Source: Metabacillus dongyingensis (GTDB lineage Bacteria; Bacillota; Bacilli; Bacillales; Bacillaceae). Taken from it: a stretch of DNA of 64,000 nt. Where the stretch lies: the NCBI RefSeq assembly GCF_019933155.2, contig NZ_OK052578.1:62001-126000 (forward strand). The letters run 5' to 3'. Below are positions 39,463-48,025 of this stretch, piece by piece. Below the pieces are notes generated by a model, which was given only the letters and a program-made list of their open reading frames with translations, did not search any database and had not been told where the DNA came from. The translations under genes and the position numbers were made by a program. The stretch's first letter is position 1, and each line of letters begins with the position of its first letter.

Positions 39463-39625
39463 ATGAAAACCCCAGTGATGGAAGTAGGCAACACAGTAAT
39501 TGAAGTTTATCCTGGAGAAGGTCATTCGATAGATAACATTACTGTTTGGATACCCCAAAACATTTGATGCAAAAGATCTTGGAAATCTTTCTGATAACAA
39601 TGGGATGACTCCGTTTAAAAGGTAA
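39463..39625 (+). pseudogene. Subclass B1 metallo-beta-lactamase remnant
   Basis: Two short frames read VGNTVIEVYPGEGHSIDNIT, VWIPQN and then, after a frameshift and deletion, DAKDLGNLSDNNG. These match the zinc-ligand region of Bacillus cereus-type BcII (pGxGHTxDNIVVWLP ... SAKDLGN), with the GGC cysteine-ligand segment deleted. The N-terminal half with HxHxD and the C-terminus are absent. A non-functional relic. Confidence 0.7.
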
Positions 39626-39687
39626 TCGAAAAATAAAATGGGAACTGGTGAGATAAGAGCCTACTCTACCCGATGAAGATTAAGTAT

Positions 39688-39736
39688 ATAGAAAAAAGTA
39701 ATCATAATTTTTTATAATATGATTACTTTTTTCTAT
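39688..39736. terminator. Bidirectional terminator between the LysE region and the lacI-type gene
   Basis: ATAGAAAAAAGTAATCATA / TATGATTACTTTTTTCTAT perfect 19-bp inverted repeat. It lies immediately after the minus-strand LacI gene's stop. Confidence 0.85.
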
Positions 39737-39738
39737 TT

Positions 39739-40755
39739 TTATCGTTTTTCCGAAGTAGACTCTCTAATAATTAACTTCGTTGGCAACAGGATCTCCTGAA
39801 TCGGCTCCTCTTTGTTTTCCATTCTCCAACAAAGCTGTTCCACTGCCTTTTTACCATAATAACTTAAATCAATATCCATTGTTGTAATCCTTGGGGTTAA
39901 AATTTGTGATAATTGTCCATTGTCAAAGCTGCATATAGATACATTCTCAGGCACTTTGAATCCTCTTTGCTGTAAAACGGATGAAACAAGGAAACCATGA
40001 CCATCATTCACACAAAACCATGCTGAAGGCTGGTCTTGAAGGTTATCGAGGAATAAACTGATTTCAGCTTGATTTTCCTGTGTGTTTGTTAACATAAAGT
40101 TTTCATTAGGCTTTATCCCATATCTTCTTAAAGCAAGTAAGTATCCTTCTAATCTTTCTTGATAGCTTGGAGAAATGTCAACATTGCCTACAAACGCTAT
40201 ATCACGATGTCCTAATTGGATTAAATGTTCTACGGCCATAAACGCCCCAAAGCGGTTATTTGTTAAAATTGAATCGGCCTGCAGATATGGTGAGTGATGA
40301 TCAATTAAAACAGTAGGGATGCCTGTACTAATAATTTTTGAAATATATTCTGTACTAATATGAGATAAAATTAAAATTCCATCAATTTCATGGCTCGATA
40401 ACACGGAAGGCAAAGTTAGATTCTTTTTTGATTCGCTATCAATCGGTTCAATAAACAAATTCATGCCGCGAGCCCGAACTTCTTTTTCACTACTTAAATA
40501 AATTTCACCAAAAAAGCTTTTAAGTGAAAAAGCATAATCAGAAGCGATTAAAGCGATATTTCTGGTCATCTTTTTCTCCGCTAGTTTTTGTTTTCGACTA
40601 TTTGAATAGTCATAACCTAATTCATTTGCTGTATCTTGTACAAGCCTTCTTGTCACTTCGCTAACTCCGGGTTTTCCAGTTAAAGCTTGGGAAACAGAGT
40701 TTTTCGAAATATTTAGGTGATCCGCTATATCCTGCATCGTCACTTTTTTCTTCAT
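39739..40755 (-). CDS. LacI-family transcriptional regulator of the mannoside operon
   Basis: A 338-residue LacI/GalR repressor: N-terminal HTH (TMQDIADHLNISKNSVSQAL, hinge to ~60) and a periplasmic-binding-like ligand domain (AFVGNVDISPSYQERLEGY; SICSFDNGQLSQILTPRITT). It is divergent from the ABC/GH operon at 41187. Palindromes sharing a TAACGTTA core at 40796 and 40924 are its likely operators, one by its own promoter and one downstream of the operon promoter. Effector probably a mannoside. Confidence 0.92.
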   Translation of the reverse strand: MKKKVTMQDIADHLNISKNSVSQALTGKPGVSEVTRRLVQDTANELGYDYSNSRKQKLAEKKMTRNIALIASDYAFSLKSFFGEIYLSSEKEVRARGMNLFIEPIDSESKKNLTLPSVLSSHEIDGILILSHISTEYISKIISTGIPTVLIDHHSPYLQADSILTNNRFGAFMAVEHLIQLGHRDIAFVGNVDISPSYQERLEGYLLALRRYGIKPNENFMLTNTQENQAEISLFLDNLQDQPSAWFCVNDGHGFLVSSVLQQRGFKVPENVSICSFDNGQLSQILTPRITTMDIDLSYYGKKAVEQLCWRMENKEEPIQEILLPTKLIIRESTSEKR

Positions 40756-40795
40756 ATATATTAACGTTCTCCTTTGATCTAAGTTCGTAATTTTA

Positions 40796-40809
40796 TTGTA
40801 ACGTTACAA
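40796..40809. promoter_or_regulatory. LacI-type operator near the regulator promoter
   Basis: TTGTAACGTTACAA, a perfect 14-bp palindrome 41 bp upstream of the regulator start. Confidence 0.7.
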
Positions 40810-40877
40810 AACGGAAAACACAATAGCATCATTTCAATGTATAACGGAAAAACTTTATAATTTTGTCGAAACAGTAA

Positions 40878-40906
40878 TTGACATTACTGAAGTTAGGTGT
40901 AATAAT
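40878..40906 (+). promoter_or_regulatory. Promoter of the mannoside operon
   Basis: TTGACA (40878-40883), 17-base spacer, AATAAT (40901-40906). The 5' leader would be ~270 bases. Confidence 0.65.
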
Positions 40907-40923
40907 TATTTCGAAAGGTTGAT

Positions 40924-40935
40924 AATAACGTTATT
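40924..40935. promoter_or_regulatory. LacI-type operator downstream of the operon promoter
   Basis: AATAACGTTATT palindrome sharing TAACGTTA with 40796; it lies just past the predicted start point. Confidence 0.6.
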
Positions 40936-41055
40936 TAACAATTATTTTTTGTTTTTGTAATTATATCTATCTTTGTGGAAAGACGGGTGATTAGTAAAAA
41001 CAACTTATTTTTTTTACATTTGGTTAGATGCATTAATACAATTTTTGAAAAGAAA

Positions 41056-41069
41056 TGATAGCGCTCCCA
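41056..41069. promoter_or_regulatory. CcpA cre-like site
   Basis: TGATAGCGCTCCCA fits the cre pattern TGWAANCGNTNWCA with two mismatches. In the leader it would act as a roadblock for catabolite repression. Confidence 0.45.
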
Positions 41070-41109
41070 AGTGTGAGATTAGCCATTTTCTTGTTTGTTT
41101 TTTTGACTT

Positions 41110-41141
41110 AAATAGTATTACCCTTCAGGGAAATACTATTT
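41110..41141 (+). other. Leader hairpin/palindrome before the binding-protein gene
   Basis: AAATAGTATTACCCT / AGGGAAATACTATTT: 15-base arms with one mismatch. It could be an RNA hairpin stabilising the message or a further protein-binding palindrome; it lacks a terminator T-run. Confidence 0.5.
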
Positions 41142-41186
41142 GTTGTGAAGTATGGAAAAGATAATTAGTAATTGGAGGAATTTGGG

Positions 41187-42509
41187 ATGAAGATAAAAAA
41201 AGTAGCGTCGATCTTGTTTGCAGCTTCACTTACTGTTTCCGGGCTGGCTGCCTGTAGTACAGGTAATAAAGAACAAAACAGCGGCACAAAAGATGGGGTA
41301 ACAACGATTGAATTTTGGGCTGCTCCGAACCCAACACAGCAAGTGTATTGGAAGGAAGTAGCGGAAGAGTTTACAAAAGAAAATCCTGAAATAAAAGTTA
41401 ATGTTAGTCCAATGAAGGAAAGCCCAACTTCTGAAGCAAGTATTCAATCTGCGATTGCTGGTGGAAGTGCGCCTACAATGTCTGAAAACATTAACCGTGG
41501 TTTTGCCGCTCAGTTAGCAGATAGTAAAGCCCTTGTACCGTTAGATGAATTAGATGGATGGGATAAAGTAAAAGAAAGCCGTAAGATGGAAAATACAATG
41601 AAGGGTTGGGAATTTGCTGACGGCCGCCAATATGTATTGCCAATTTACTCAAATGCGATGTTGTTTGGCTGGAGATTAGACATTTTAAAAGAACTTGGAT
41701 TTAACGAACCACCGAAAACTTACAGTGAAATGTTAGATGTGGCTAAGAAATTAAAAGAAAAATATCCTGATAAGTATGTGTGGGCAAAAGCAGACCTTGC
41801 TGATCCAACAGCTTGGAAGAGATGGTTCGACTTCTTCATGTTGTATAATGCGGCCTCAGACGGTAACAAGTTTGTTGAAGGTACTAAATTTACAGGCGAT
41901 GAAAATGCAGGTGTACAAGTACTAGGGTTTATGGATGATTTACGTCAAGCAGACGCATTATTAACAAGGCAGTCAAAAGATCCTTTTGAATCTGGTTTAG
42001 GGATTTTCGTAGATGTTGGTCCTTGGACTATTCCATACTGGGCAGAAAAATTCCCGGAAATGAAATATAACGAAACTTATACATTAGCCCCACCTCCTGT
42101 TCCAGATGAAATGGATACAAAAGAAGTTAAAACTTTCGCTGATACAAAAGGTATAGTCGTTTACGCTTCTGCAACGAAAGAACAACAAAAAGCAGCCATG
42201 AAATTCATTAACTGGGTATACTCAAACCCTGAAAATGATTTGAAATGGCTTGAAAAGACGAACTTACCGCCAGCACGTGACGATTTAACAACAAATGAAA
42301 CATTTAAGCCGTTCCTTGATAAAAATCCAGCATTACAACCATATGCAGCAGCCGTTCCAAATGCAATTCCGCCAATGGATAACGCTAAATATAATGATAT
42401 TCAAACGTTTATTGGTCAACATGCTTTCAATCCAGTGGTAAAGGGTGATAAAAATCCCAAAACTGCTTGGAAGGATATGAAAGCGGCCATTGAGGAGGCT
42501 CTCAAATAA
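41187..42509 (+). CDS. Extracellular solute-binding lipoprotein, sugar ABC importer (CUT1)
   Basis: A 440-residue lipoprotein of the SBP_bac_1 (MalE-like) family: signal MKIKKVASILFAASLTVSGL, lipidation at Cys23, then TTIEFWAAPNPTQQVYWKEV. Trp-rich ligand segments are present. Start 41187 follows TTGGAGG; an earlier TTG frame start is unsupported. First gene of the operon; with the two permeases it should bring in an oligosaccharide, here probably a mannoside. Confidence 0.93.
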   Translation: MKIKKVASILFAASLTVSGLAACSTGNKEQNSGTKDGVTTIEFWAAPNPTQQVYWKEVAEEFTKENPEIKVNVSPMKESPTSEASIQSAIAGGSAPTMSENINRGFAAQLADSKALVPLDELDGWDKVKESRKMENTMKGWEFADGRQYVLPIYSNAMLFGWRLDILKELGFNEPPKTYSEMLDVAKKLKEKYPDKYVWAKADLADPTAWKRWFDFFMLYNAASDGNKFVEGTKFTGDENAGVQVLGFMDDLRQADALLTRQSKDPFESGLGIFVDVGPWTIPYWAEKFPEMKYNETYTLAPPPVPDEMDTKEVKTFADTKGIVVYASATKEQQKAAMKFINWVYSNPENDLKWLEKTNLPPARDDLTTNETFKPFLDKNPALQPYAAAVPNAIPPMDNAKYNDIQTFIGQHAFNPVVKGDKNPKTAWKDMKAAIEEALK

Positions 42510-43387
42510 TGAGCACAAAACAAGGAAGGATGGGCTGGCTTTTTGCCAGTCCTTATCTTTTATATGCAATCGTTTTCTTTCTAATACCACTCGTGTGGTC
42601 ACTGTTTTTATCTATGACTGATTGGAATTTAATTGCACCAACTTTTAGTTTTGTTGGATTAGAAAATTATGCAGAGGCTTTTCGAAGTGCTGGTGTCCAA
42701 AGTGCTTTTTTCGTGACCTTTAAATTTATGGCTGTTTTTGTGCCATTAGTTATTGCTTCTTCAATTATTGTGGCCCTAATCGTTCAGGGATTACCAAAAT
42801 TTAAAGGGCTGTTTTTAATTGGATTTTTCCTGCCGTACTTAGCTTCCGGAGTTGTTTCCTCACTGATCATAAAAGGACTATTATCTTACAACAGTCCGAT
42901 TAATGAATTTTTGCGTAATGCCTTTGGCTTGGATATTAACTGGCTTGGTTCACCATTTGGAGCACTCTTCGTTGTAGCGGTGATTATCGCCTGGAAATTC
43001 ACCGGATACTATGCGCTGATTTTGACATCCGGGTTTGAGAGCATTAATAAGGAAGTATATGAAGCGGCGATGATTGATGGGGTAAATGGTTGGCAGCGTT
43101 TTTGGAAGATTACTTTTCCGCTCCTTTACCCTGCTTTATTTACGGTTTTAATTTTATCGATTGGTGTTACGTTTGGTATTTTCACTGAGGTTTATCAATT
43201 AACAGGCGGAGGACCAAATTTTGCAACCAATACATGGCAAATGGAGATTTTCACAAGAGCGTTCTCAAATCTTCAAGCAGGTTATGCTTCAGCGATTGCG
43301 ATTATTGCTTCCGTTGTAACGTTTATTTCGATTTTTATCATTCGAAAACTCTTAGAAATGTGGGGAAAACGATATGGGTGGAGCTAA
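42509..43387 (+). CDS. Sugar ABC transporter permease (MalF-like)
   Basis: A 292-residue CUT1 permease with six predicted helices and the EAA loop around EVYEAAMIDGVNGWQRFWKI (about 188-207), which docks the ATPase. Its ATG shares one base with the previous stop. No ATPase gene lies in the operon, so a shared MsmX-type ATPase elsewhere probably serves it. Confidence 0.94.
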   Translation: MSTKQGRMGWLFASPYLLYAIVFFLIPLVWSLFLSMTDWNLIAPTFSFVGLENYAEAFRSAGVQSAFFVTFKFMAVFVPLVIASSIIVALIVQGLPKFKGLFLIGFFLPYLASGVVSSLIIKGLLSYNSPINEFLRNAFGLDINWLGSPFGALFVVAVIIAWKFTGYYALILTSGFESINKEVYEAAMIDGVNGWQRFWKITFPLLYPALFTVLILSIGVTFGIFTEVYQLTGGGPNFATNTWQMEIFTRAFSNLQAGYASAIAIIASVVTFISIFIIRKLLEMWGKRYGWS

Positions 43388-44204
43388 GAAAAATGGATTA
43401 TGGTTACGTTACCTAATTGCCATTGTTCTCTTACTGATGATGATCTTTCCGTATATTTATATGGTGCTAAATTCTTTTGCTGATTGGAATCAAGTAGATA
43501 AGAAGCTAATTCCGACAGAATACTCTTTGAAATCGTATCAATGGCTGTTAGGCGGTGGAGAAGCACTAATTCCAAGGCCATGGGTGAATGCGTTTTTTAA
43601 CAGTTTTATTGTCTCTACTGGTTCTACTTTGTTAATGATGGTTTCTGCGGTAATGGTTGCATATGCATTAGCAAAAATTCCGTTTAAAGGAAGAGACACC
43701 ATTAATAACTTTATTTTATTTCAAATGTTCTTTCCGGCAATTATATTGCTGATCCCAACGTTCCTTGTCATTCAAAAAATCGGAATGTATGACTCATATT
43801 GGGGAATGATTTTGCCGAAAGCAATGAGTCTATGGGCTGTATTTATGTATACGAACTTTTTCAAGGCGATTCCAGACACGTTTATTGAAGCTGCAAAATT
43901 AGATGGTGCAAACGAATGGCAAATTATGTTCAAAGTCGTCATGCCAATGTCTAAATCGATTACTACTGTTATTTTCTTATTCCTGTTTATGGAAAGATGG
44001 ACAGAACTATTATGGGATATGATAGTTGCAAAGAGTGACGATATGCTAACGCTGAATGTCCTTTTATCTCAAATGTTCGGTCCATATGGCGGATATCCAG
44101 GCCCGTTGTATGCCGCATCTGTAATATTAACAATGCCGATCTTAATTATTTTCTTGCTTTTCGCGAAAAAGTTCCAAGAAGGTATGCAATTTACACTTAA
44201 GTAA
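43374..44204 (+). CDS. Sugar ABC transporter permease (MalG-like)
   Basis: A 276-residue partner permease; six helices, EAA loop TFIEAAKLDGANEWQIMFKV (about 168-187). It overlaps the MalF-like gene by 14 bp. Its C-terminus FQEGMQFTLK is typical for MalG-type subunits. Confidence 0.94.
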   Translation: MGGAKKNGLWLRYLIAIVLLLMMIFPYIYMVLNSFADWNQVDKKLIPTEYSLKSYQWLLGGGEALIPRPWVNAFFNSFIVSTGSTLLMMVSAVMVAYALAKIPFKGRDTINNFILFQMFFPAIILLIPTFLVIQKIGMYDSYWGMILPKAMSLWAVFMYTNFFKAIPDTFIEAAKLDGANEWQIMFKVVMPMSKSITTVIFLFLFMERWTELLWDMIVAKSDDMLTLNVLLSQMFGPYGGYPGPLYAASVILTMPILIIFLLFAKKFQEGMQFTLK

Positions 44205-44227
44205 TCCAAGACTGGAGTTCTTACACA

Positions 44228-45850
44228 ATGGTTAATTGGTGGAAACAATCGACTTTTTATGAAATCTATATGCCAAGCTTTAAAGACGGAAATGGCGATG
44301 GAATTGGTGATTTTGCTGGAATCACCTCTAAACTTGACTATCTAAAAGAGTTAGGGATTGATGGACTGTGGCTCACTCCCTTTTATCCTTCTCCAAAGGT
44401 CGATAACGGTTATGACATTTCCGAATACAAATCTATTGATCCTGATTATGGAACGATGGAGGATTTTGAGGTTTTCATTAAGGAAGCACATCAGCGTGGT
44501 ATCCGAGTGATTGCCGATTTAGTTTTGAACCATACCTCAACTGATCATAAATGGTTCCAAGAGTCAAAGGCGACAAAGAATCATCCGAAACGTGAGTGGT
44601 ATATTTGGAGAGATGAGCCGAACAATTGGGAATCGTTCTTTGGAGGCTCTGCATGGGAATATAATGAAGTGACAAACCAATATTATTACCACGCGTTTGC
44701 GAAGGAACAGGCTGATTTAAATTGGGCCAATCCTGAAGTGAAGCAAGCTATGTTTGATGTGATGAAATTTTGGCTTGAAAAGGGAGTCGATGGTTTCCGG
44801 CTTGATGTCATCAATTTCTTAAAGGTCAATGATTCTTTCAAAGACAATCCATATGACCATGAAAAGAATGAACAAAATCACTTATACGATAAAGACCAAG
44901 AAGGTATTTTACGGATTATTACAGAAATCGCCAAGTTTGTGCATCAGTTTCCCGATAAATTCCTTGTTGGTGAGGTTGGTTCCGAGGACCTGAAGATTCT
45001 AAAACAATATTCTGGTCTTAACAAATTAGATGTTGTCTTTAATTTTAATATCGGGAGTATCGGGGAGTTTGATTCGGATAAAATCTTTCAGCAATTAGAG
45101 GAAACGGAGCAAGTTTATCATCCAGCCCAAATTCCAACCTTGTTCTTTTCAAGTCATGATATATCTCGACATATTTCAAGGTTTGGCGGCGATGAGGACC
45201 GAGCCAAGCTAGTTGCTGCTTTGATGCTTACGGCGAAGGGTGTTCCTTTCATTTATTATGGCAATGAAATTGGGATGAGAGATTGGGTTGCCGATGACAT
45301 CGTGAAAATGAAGGATGTCCAAGGATTAATGGCTTATGAGTTAGAAATTCAGTTAAACCAGTCGCATGAGAAGGCATTAGCTGCAGCTAATGAGAAATCG
45401 AGGGATAAGTCACGTACCCCGATGCAATGGAATTCACATTCTAATATAGGGTTTTCAGAGGCTACACCCTGGATTACAATTCCGACTCATGCTTACAAAA
45501 TTAATGTTGAAAACCAGCAAAGTGATCCGAATTCAATGCTTTCTTTTTATAAAAGGCTGCTGAAGCTGCGAAAAGTACATTCTTCATTAAGTTTAGGGGA
45601 TTATGAATTTTTACGTAATGAAAATGGAATGATCTATTTCGTAAGAAAAGATCAATTTGAAAAAATATTAGTTATCTTGAATTTTTCTGATCAATCAAAA
45701 TCTCTCAATATAGCTGCCTGCTTTGCCTCGGATATAGAAATGCTGCTTTCATCAAAGCGAACGAGCTTAGAAAGTGGGAAAGTGGTAACAATTTTAGCAA
45801 ATGAAGCAATGATCCTAAAGGGGGATATAAGAGATGAACCTATTAAGTAA
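44228..45850 (+). CDS. GH13 alpha-glucosidase (oligo-1,6-glucosidase/trehalose-6-phosphate hydrolase group)
   Basis: A 540-residue alpha-amylase-family enzyme. Conserved regions: ADLVLNHTS, GFRLDVINF with nucleophile Asp193, FLVGEV with acid/base Glu249, and SSHD with Asp311, where most relatives have NHD. KDGNGDGIGDFAG calcium-site-like loop near 19-31. It ends with a small C-terminal beta domain. Cytoplasmic, hydrolysing alpha-glucosidic bonds; its presence in a beta-mannoside operon suggests a mixed glucosyl-mannoside substrate or exo-specificity not predictable here. The 3' end overlaps the next gene by 17 bp. Confidence 0.88.
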   Translation: MVNWWKQSTFYEIYMPSFKDGNGDGIGDFAGITSKLDYLKELGIDGLWLTPFYPSPKVDNGYDISEYKSIDPDYGTMEDFEVFIKEAHQRGIRVIADLVLNHTSTDHKWFQESKATKNHPKREWYIWRDEPNNWESFFGGSAWEYNEVTNQYYYHAFAKEQADLNWANPEVKQAMFDVMKFWLEKGVDGFRLDVINFLKVNDSFKDNPYDHEKNEQNHLYDKDQEGILRIITEIAKFVHQFPDKFLVGEVGSEDLKILKQYSGLNKLDVVFNFNIGSIGEFDSDKIFQQLEETEQVYHPAQIPTLFFSSHDISRHISRFGGDEDRAKLVAALMLTAKGVPFIYYGNEIGMRDWVADDIVKMKDVQGLMAYELEIQLNQSHEKALAAANEKSRDKSRTPMQWNSHSNIGFSEATPWITIPTHAYKINVENQQSDPNSMLSFYKRLLKLRKVHSSLSLGDYEFLRNENGMIYFVRKDQFEKILVILNFSDQSKSLNIAACFASDIEMLLSSKRTSLESGKVVTILANEAMILKGDIRDEPIK

Positions 45851-46805
45851 AGGAAACACTCAAACTTGTGAACAGCTAGTAGAGGAATTCACTTCTAAAG
45901 CTCAACCAACCAATCCAGAAAAAATTGTATTCTCTGGTATTGGTGTAAATGATGTCTATAATATCAGCGCACCGTTTGAAGATGAAGGGGAGCTTGTGAT
46001 TGCAGGACGAGTTGAATCACGGGATAGTGAACACTCCAATGTTTATTTTTTTGTCATGAAAAACGGTGAGTGGGTGCCAAGAGAAAATGCACCTGTTCTT
46101 GAAATGCAAGATCCTTTCTTCACTAAAATAGCAGGAGAGTTAGTATTGGGAGGCGTTCAAATCTTCCCTCATCCAACACTCGAAGGAAAACTTGGCTGGC
46201 GAACAGTTTTTTATAAAGGCCGATCGATTGCTAGCTTAAAAGAGTTTGCTAAAGGCCCAGATGGAATGAAAGACCTTCGACTTGTGGAGCTTGAGGATGG
46301 AAGTATCGGTGTATTAACAAGACCTCAAGGAGAAAAAGGCGGAAGAGGAAAAATTGGGTGGACCCGTATCTCTTCATTATCTGATTTGACAATTGAAGTG
46401 ATCGACGAAGCACCTTTACTTGAAGACCAGTTTATTGACGAACAATGGGGCGGTGGGAACGAAGCGCACCTTTTAGCTAATGGTCTCATAGGCGTACTTG
46501 GGCATATTGCATCTTTTGATGAGGAAGGAAACCGCCACTACTATCCAATGGTATTTGTACTTGATCCGGAAACAGGTGCATTTTCTGATATGGAGCTAAT
46601 CGCAACAAGAAGCCAGTTCCTTCCTGGTCCATCGAAGCGCCCAGACTTAGCAGATGTTGTGTTTAGTGGGGGGTTAGTTCGAAAATCAGATGGCACGGCT
46701 GATCTTTATGCAGGCATTAGTGATGCTGAAGCTCAAAAAATCACCATAACCGATCCGTTTTTACCATTTGAGCAAAAATTCAGTATTAAGGAGAAATCAA
46801 AATGA
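45834..46805 (+). CDS. DUF1861 / MTP-1 family protein (GT108-like beta-propeller)
   Basis: A 323-residue protein with DUF1861 hallmarks: VFSGIGVNDVYNISAPF, VIAGRVESRDSEHSN, IGWTRI, EQWGGGNEAHLL and FSGGLVRKSDG. DUF1861 proteins occur in bacteria and in Leishmania, where the MTP proteins (CAZy GT108) make and phosphorolyse beta-1,2-mannan (mannogen) on a five-bladed propeller related to GH130. The next gene, overlapping ATGA-fashion, is a GH130 enzyme, which fits. Whether this copy transfers from GDP-mannose, phosphorolyses mannoside or is catalytic at all is undetermined. Start 45834 follows AAAGGGGG. Confidence 0.82.
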   Translation: MNLLSKGNTQTCEQLVEEFTSKAQPTNPEKIVFSGIGVNDVYNISAPFEDEGELVIAGRVESRDSEHSNVYFFVMKNGEWVPRENAPVLEMQDPFFTKIAGELVLGGVQIFPHPTLEGKLGWRTVFYKGRSIASLKEFAKGPDGMKDLRLVELEDGSIGVLTRPQGEKGGRGKIGWTRISSLSDLTIEVIDEAPLLEDQFIDEQWGGGNEAHLLANGLIGVLGHIASFDEEGNRHYYPMVFVLDPETGAFSDMELIATRSQFLPGPSKRPDLADVVFSGGLVRKSDGTADLYAGISDAEAQKITITDPFLPFEQKFSIKEKSK

Positions 46806-47866
46806 ACGTATATAGATATGAAGAGAACCCATTGGTCACACCAGCACATGTAAAACCGCATCGACCTGATTTTGAAGTGATTGGTGCCTTTAATGCAGGG
46901 ATTGCAACATATAATGATGAAATTATTATGCTGCTCCGTGTTGCTGAACGACCAATTAGTGATGATTTAAATATTGTAAAAGCACCTATTTATCGCCCGC
47001 AAACGAATGAACTAGAGATTATAGATTTTAATTTAAATGATCCTGCTTATGATTTCTCTGATCCGCGTGTGATTCGGGAAAATGGCGATAAACAAGGTTT
47101 TAAGTACTTAACTTCTTTGTCGTATTTACGTATTGCACGAAGCAAAGATGGTCATCAGTTCACCATTGATGACAACCCATTTGTTTACCCATCCAATGAA
47201 TTAGAAACCTTTGGAATTGAAGACCCGCGGATTACACAAATAGAAGATACCTATTATATTTACTTTAGTGCTATTTCACCAGTAGGCGTTGGAGAATCAA
47301 TGGTTTCCACTAAAGATTTTGTAACTACTGAACATCATGGTATGATTTTTGCGCCGGAAAACAAAGATGTTTTAATCTTCCCTGAAAAAATAAACGGAAA
47401 ATATTATGCCATTCATCGTCCAGTACCGAAAAGTGTCGGAGAGCCAGAGATGTGGATTGCTGAATCGACCAATCTCTTACACTGGGGAAATCACAAGCAT
47501 TTGCTAGGATTACGTGAAGGTATGTGGGATAGTGCGCGTATGGGCGGAGGAGCTGTTCCTTTTAAAACGAAAAAAGGCTGGCTTGAGCTTTACCATGGTG
47601 CAACCAAAGACCATCGCTATTGTATGGGAGCTGTATTACTTGATTTAGAAGATCCGACAAAGGTCATTGCTCGCTCCGATCAACCGATTCTAGAACCTGA
47701 AACTGATTATGAAGTAGAAGGGTTCTTTGGAAATGTAGTCTTTTCATGCGGGGCCATCGTTGAAGGCGATGTTGTCAAAATGTTTTACGGTGTTGCAGAC
47801 ACATCGATGGCTTGTGCTGAATTAAGCTTACAAGAAATTCTTGATTCATTGACTTATATTAAATAG
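46802..47866 (+). CDS. GH130 mannoside phosphorylase
   Basis: A 354-residue five-bladed beta-propeller glycosidase of family 130: NPLVTPAHVKPHRPDFEVIGAFN-type start, IIMLLRVAERP, FGIEDPRIT with the likely catalytic acid region, GGGAVPFKT and LYHGATKDHRYCMG. GH130 enzymes phosphorolyse beta-mannosides (including beta-1,2-mannobiose and oligomannans) to mannose-1-phosphate. Linked beta-mannosidase and mannose-6-phosphate isomerase support a mannoside substrate; linkage specificity needs biochemistry. The start overlaps the DUF1861 stop. Confidence 0.88.
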   Translation: MNVYRYEENPLVTPAHVKPHRPDFEVIGAFNAGIATYNDEIIMLLRVAERPISDDLNIVKAPIYRPQTNELEIIDFNLNDPAYDFSDPRVIRENGDKQGFKYLTSLSYLRIARSKDGHQFTIDDNPFVYPSNELETFGIEDPRITQIEDTYYIYFSAISPVGVGESMVSTKDFVTTEHHGMIFAPENKDVLIFPEKINGKYYAIHRPVPKSVGEPEMWIAESTNLLHWGNHKHLLGLREGMWDSARMGGGAVPFKTKKGWLELYHGATKDHRYCMGAVLLDLEDPTKVIARSDQPILEPETDYEVEGFFGNVVFSCGAIVEGDVVKMFYGVADTSMACAELSLQEILDSLTYIK

Positions 47867-48025
47867 AGAGCTTTTGTTGTGAGGATGACTCAAAGCAAAG
47901 GGACAAACCCCTCAACCCACAATATACTGAATTACCGCTTTTATTGTGAATGGTGAGGCGTTGTTCCTTATTGAGACATCCTCCTTTTCTTTTATATGCA
48001 AATTATCAAGGCAGGTGACGTTCCT

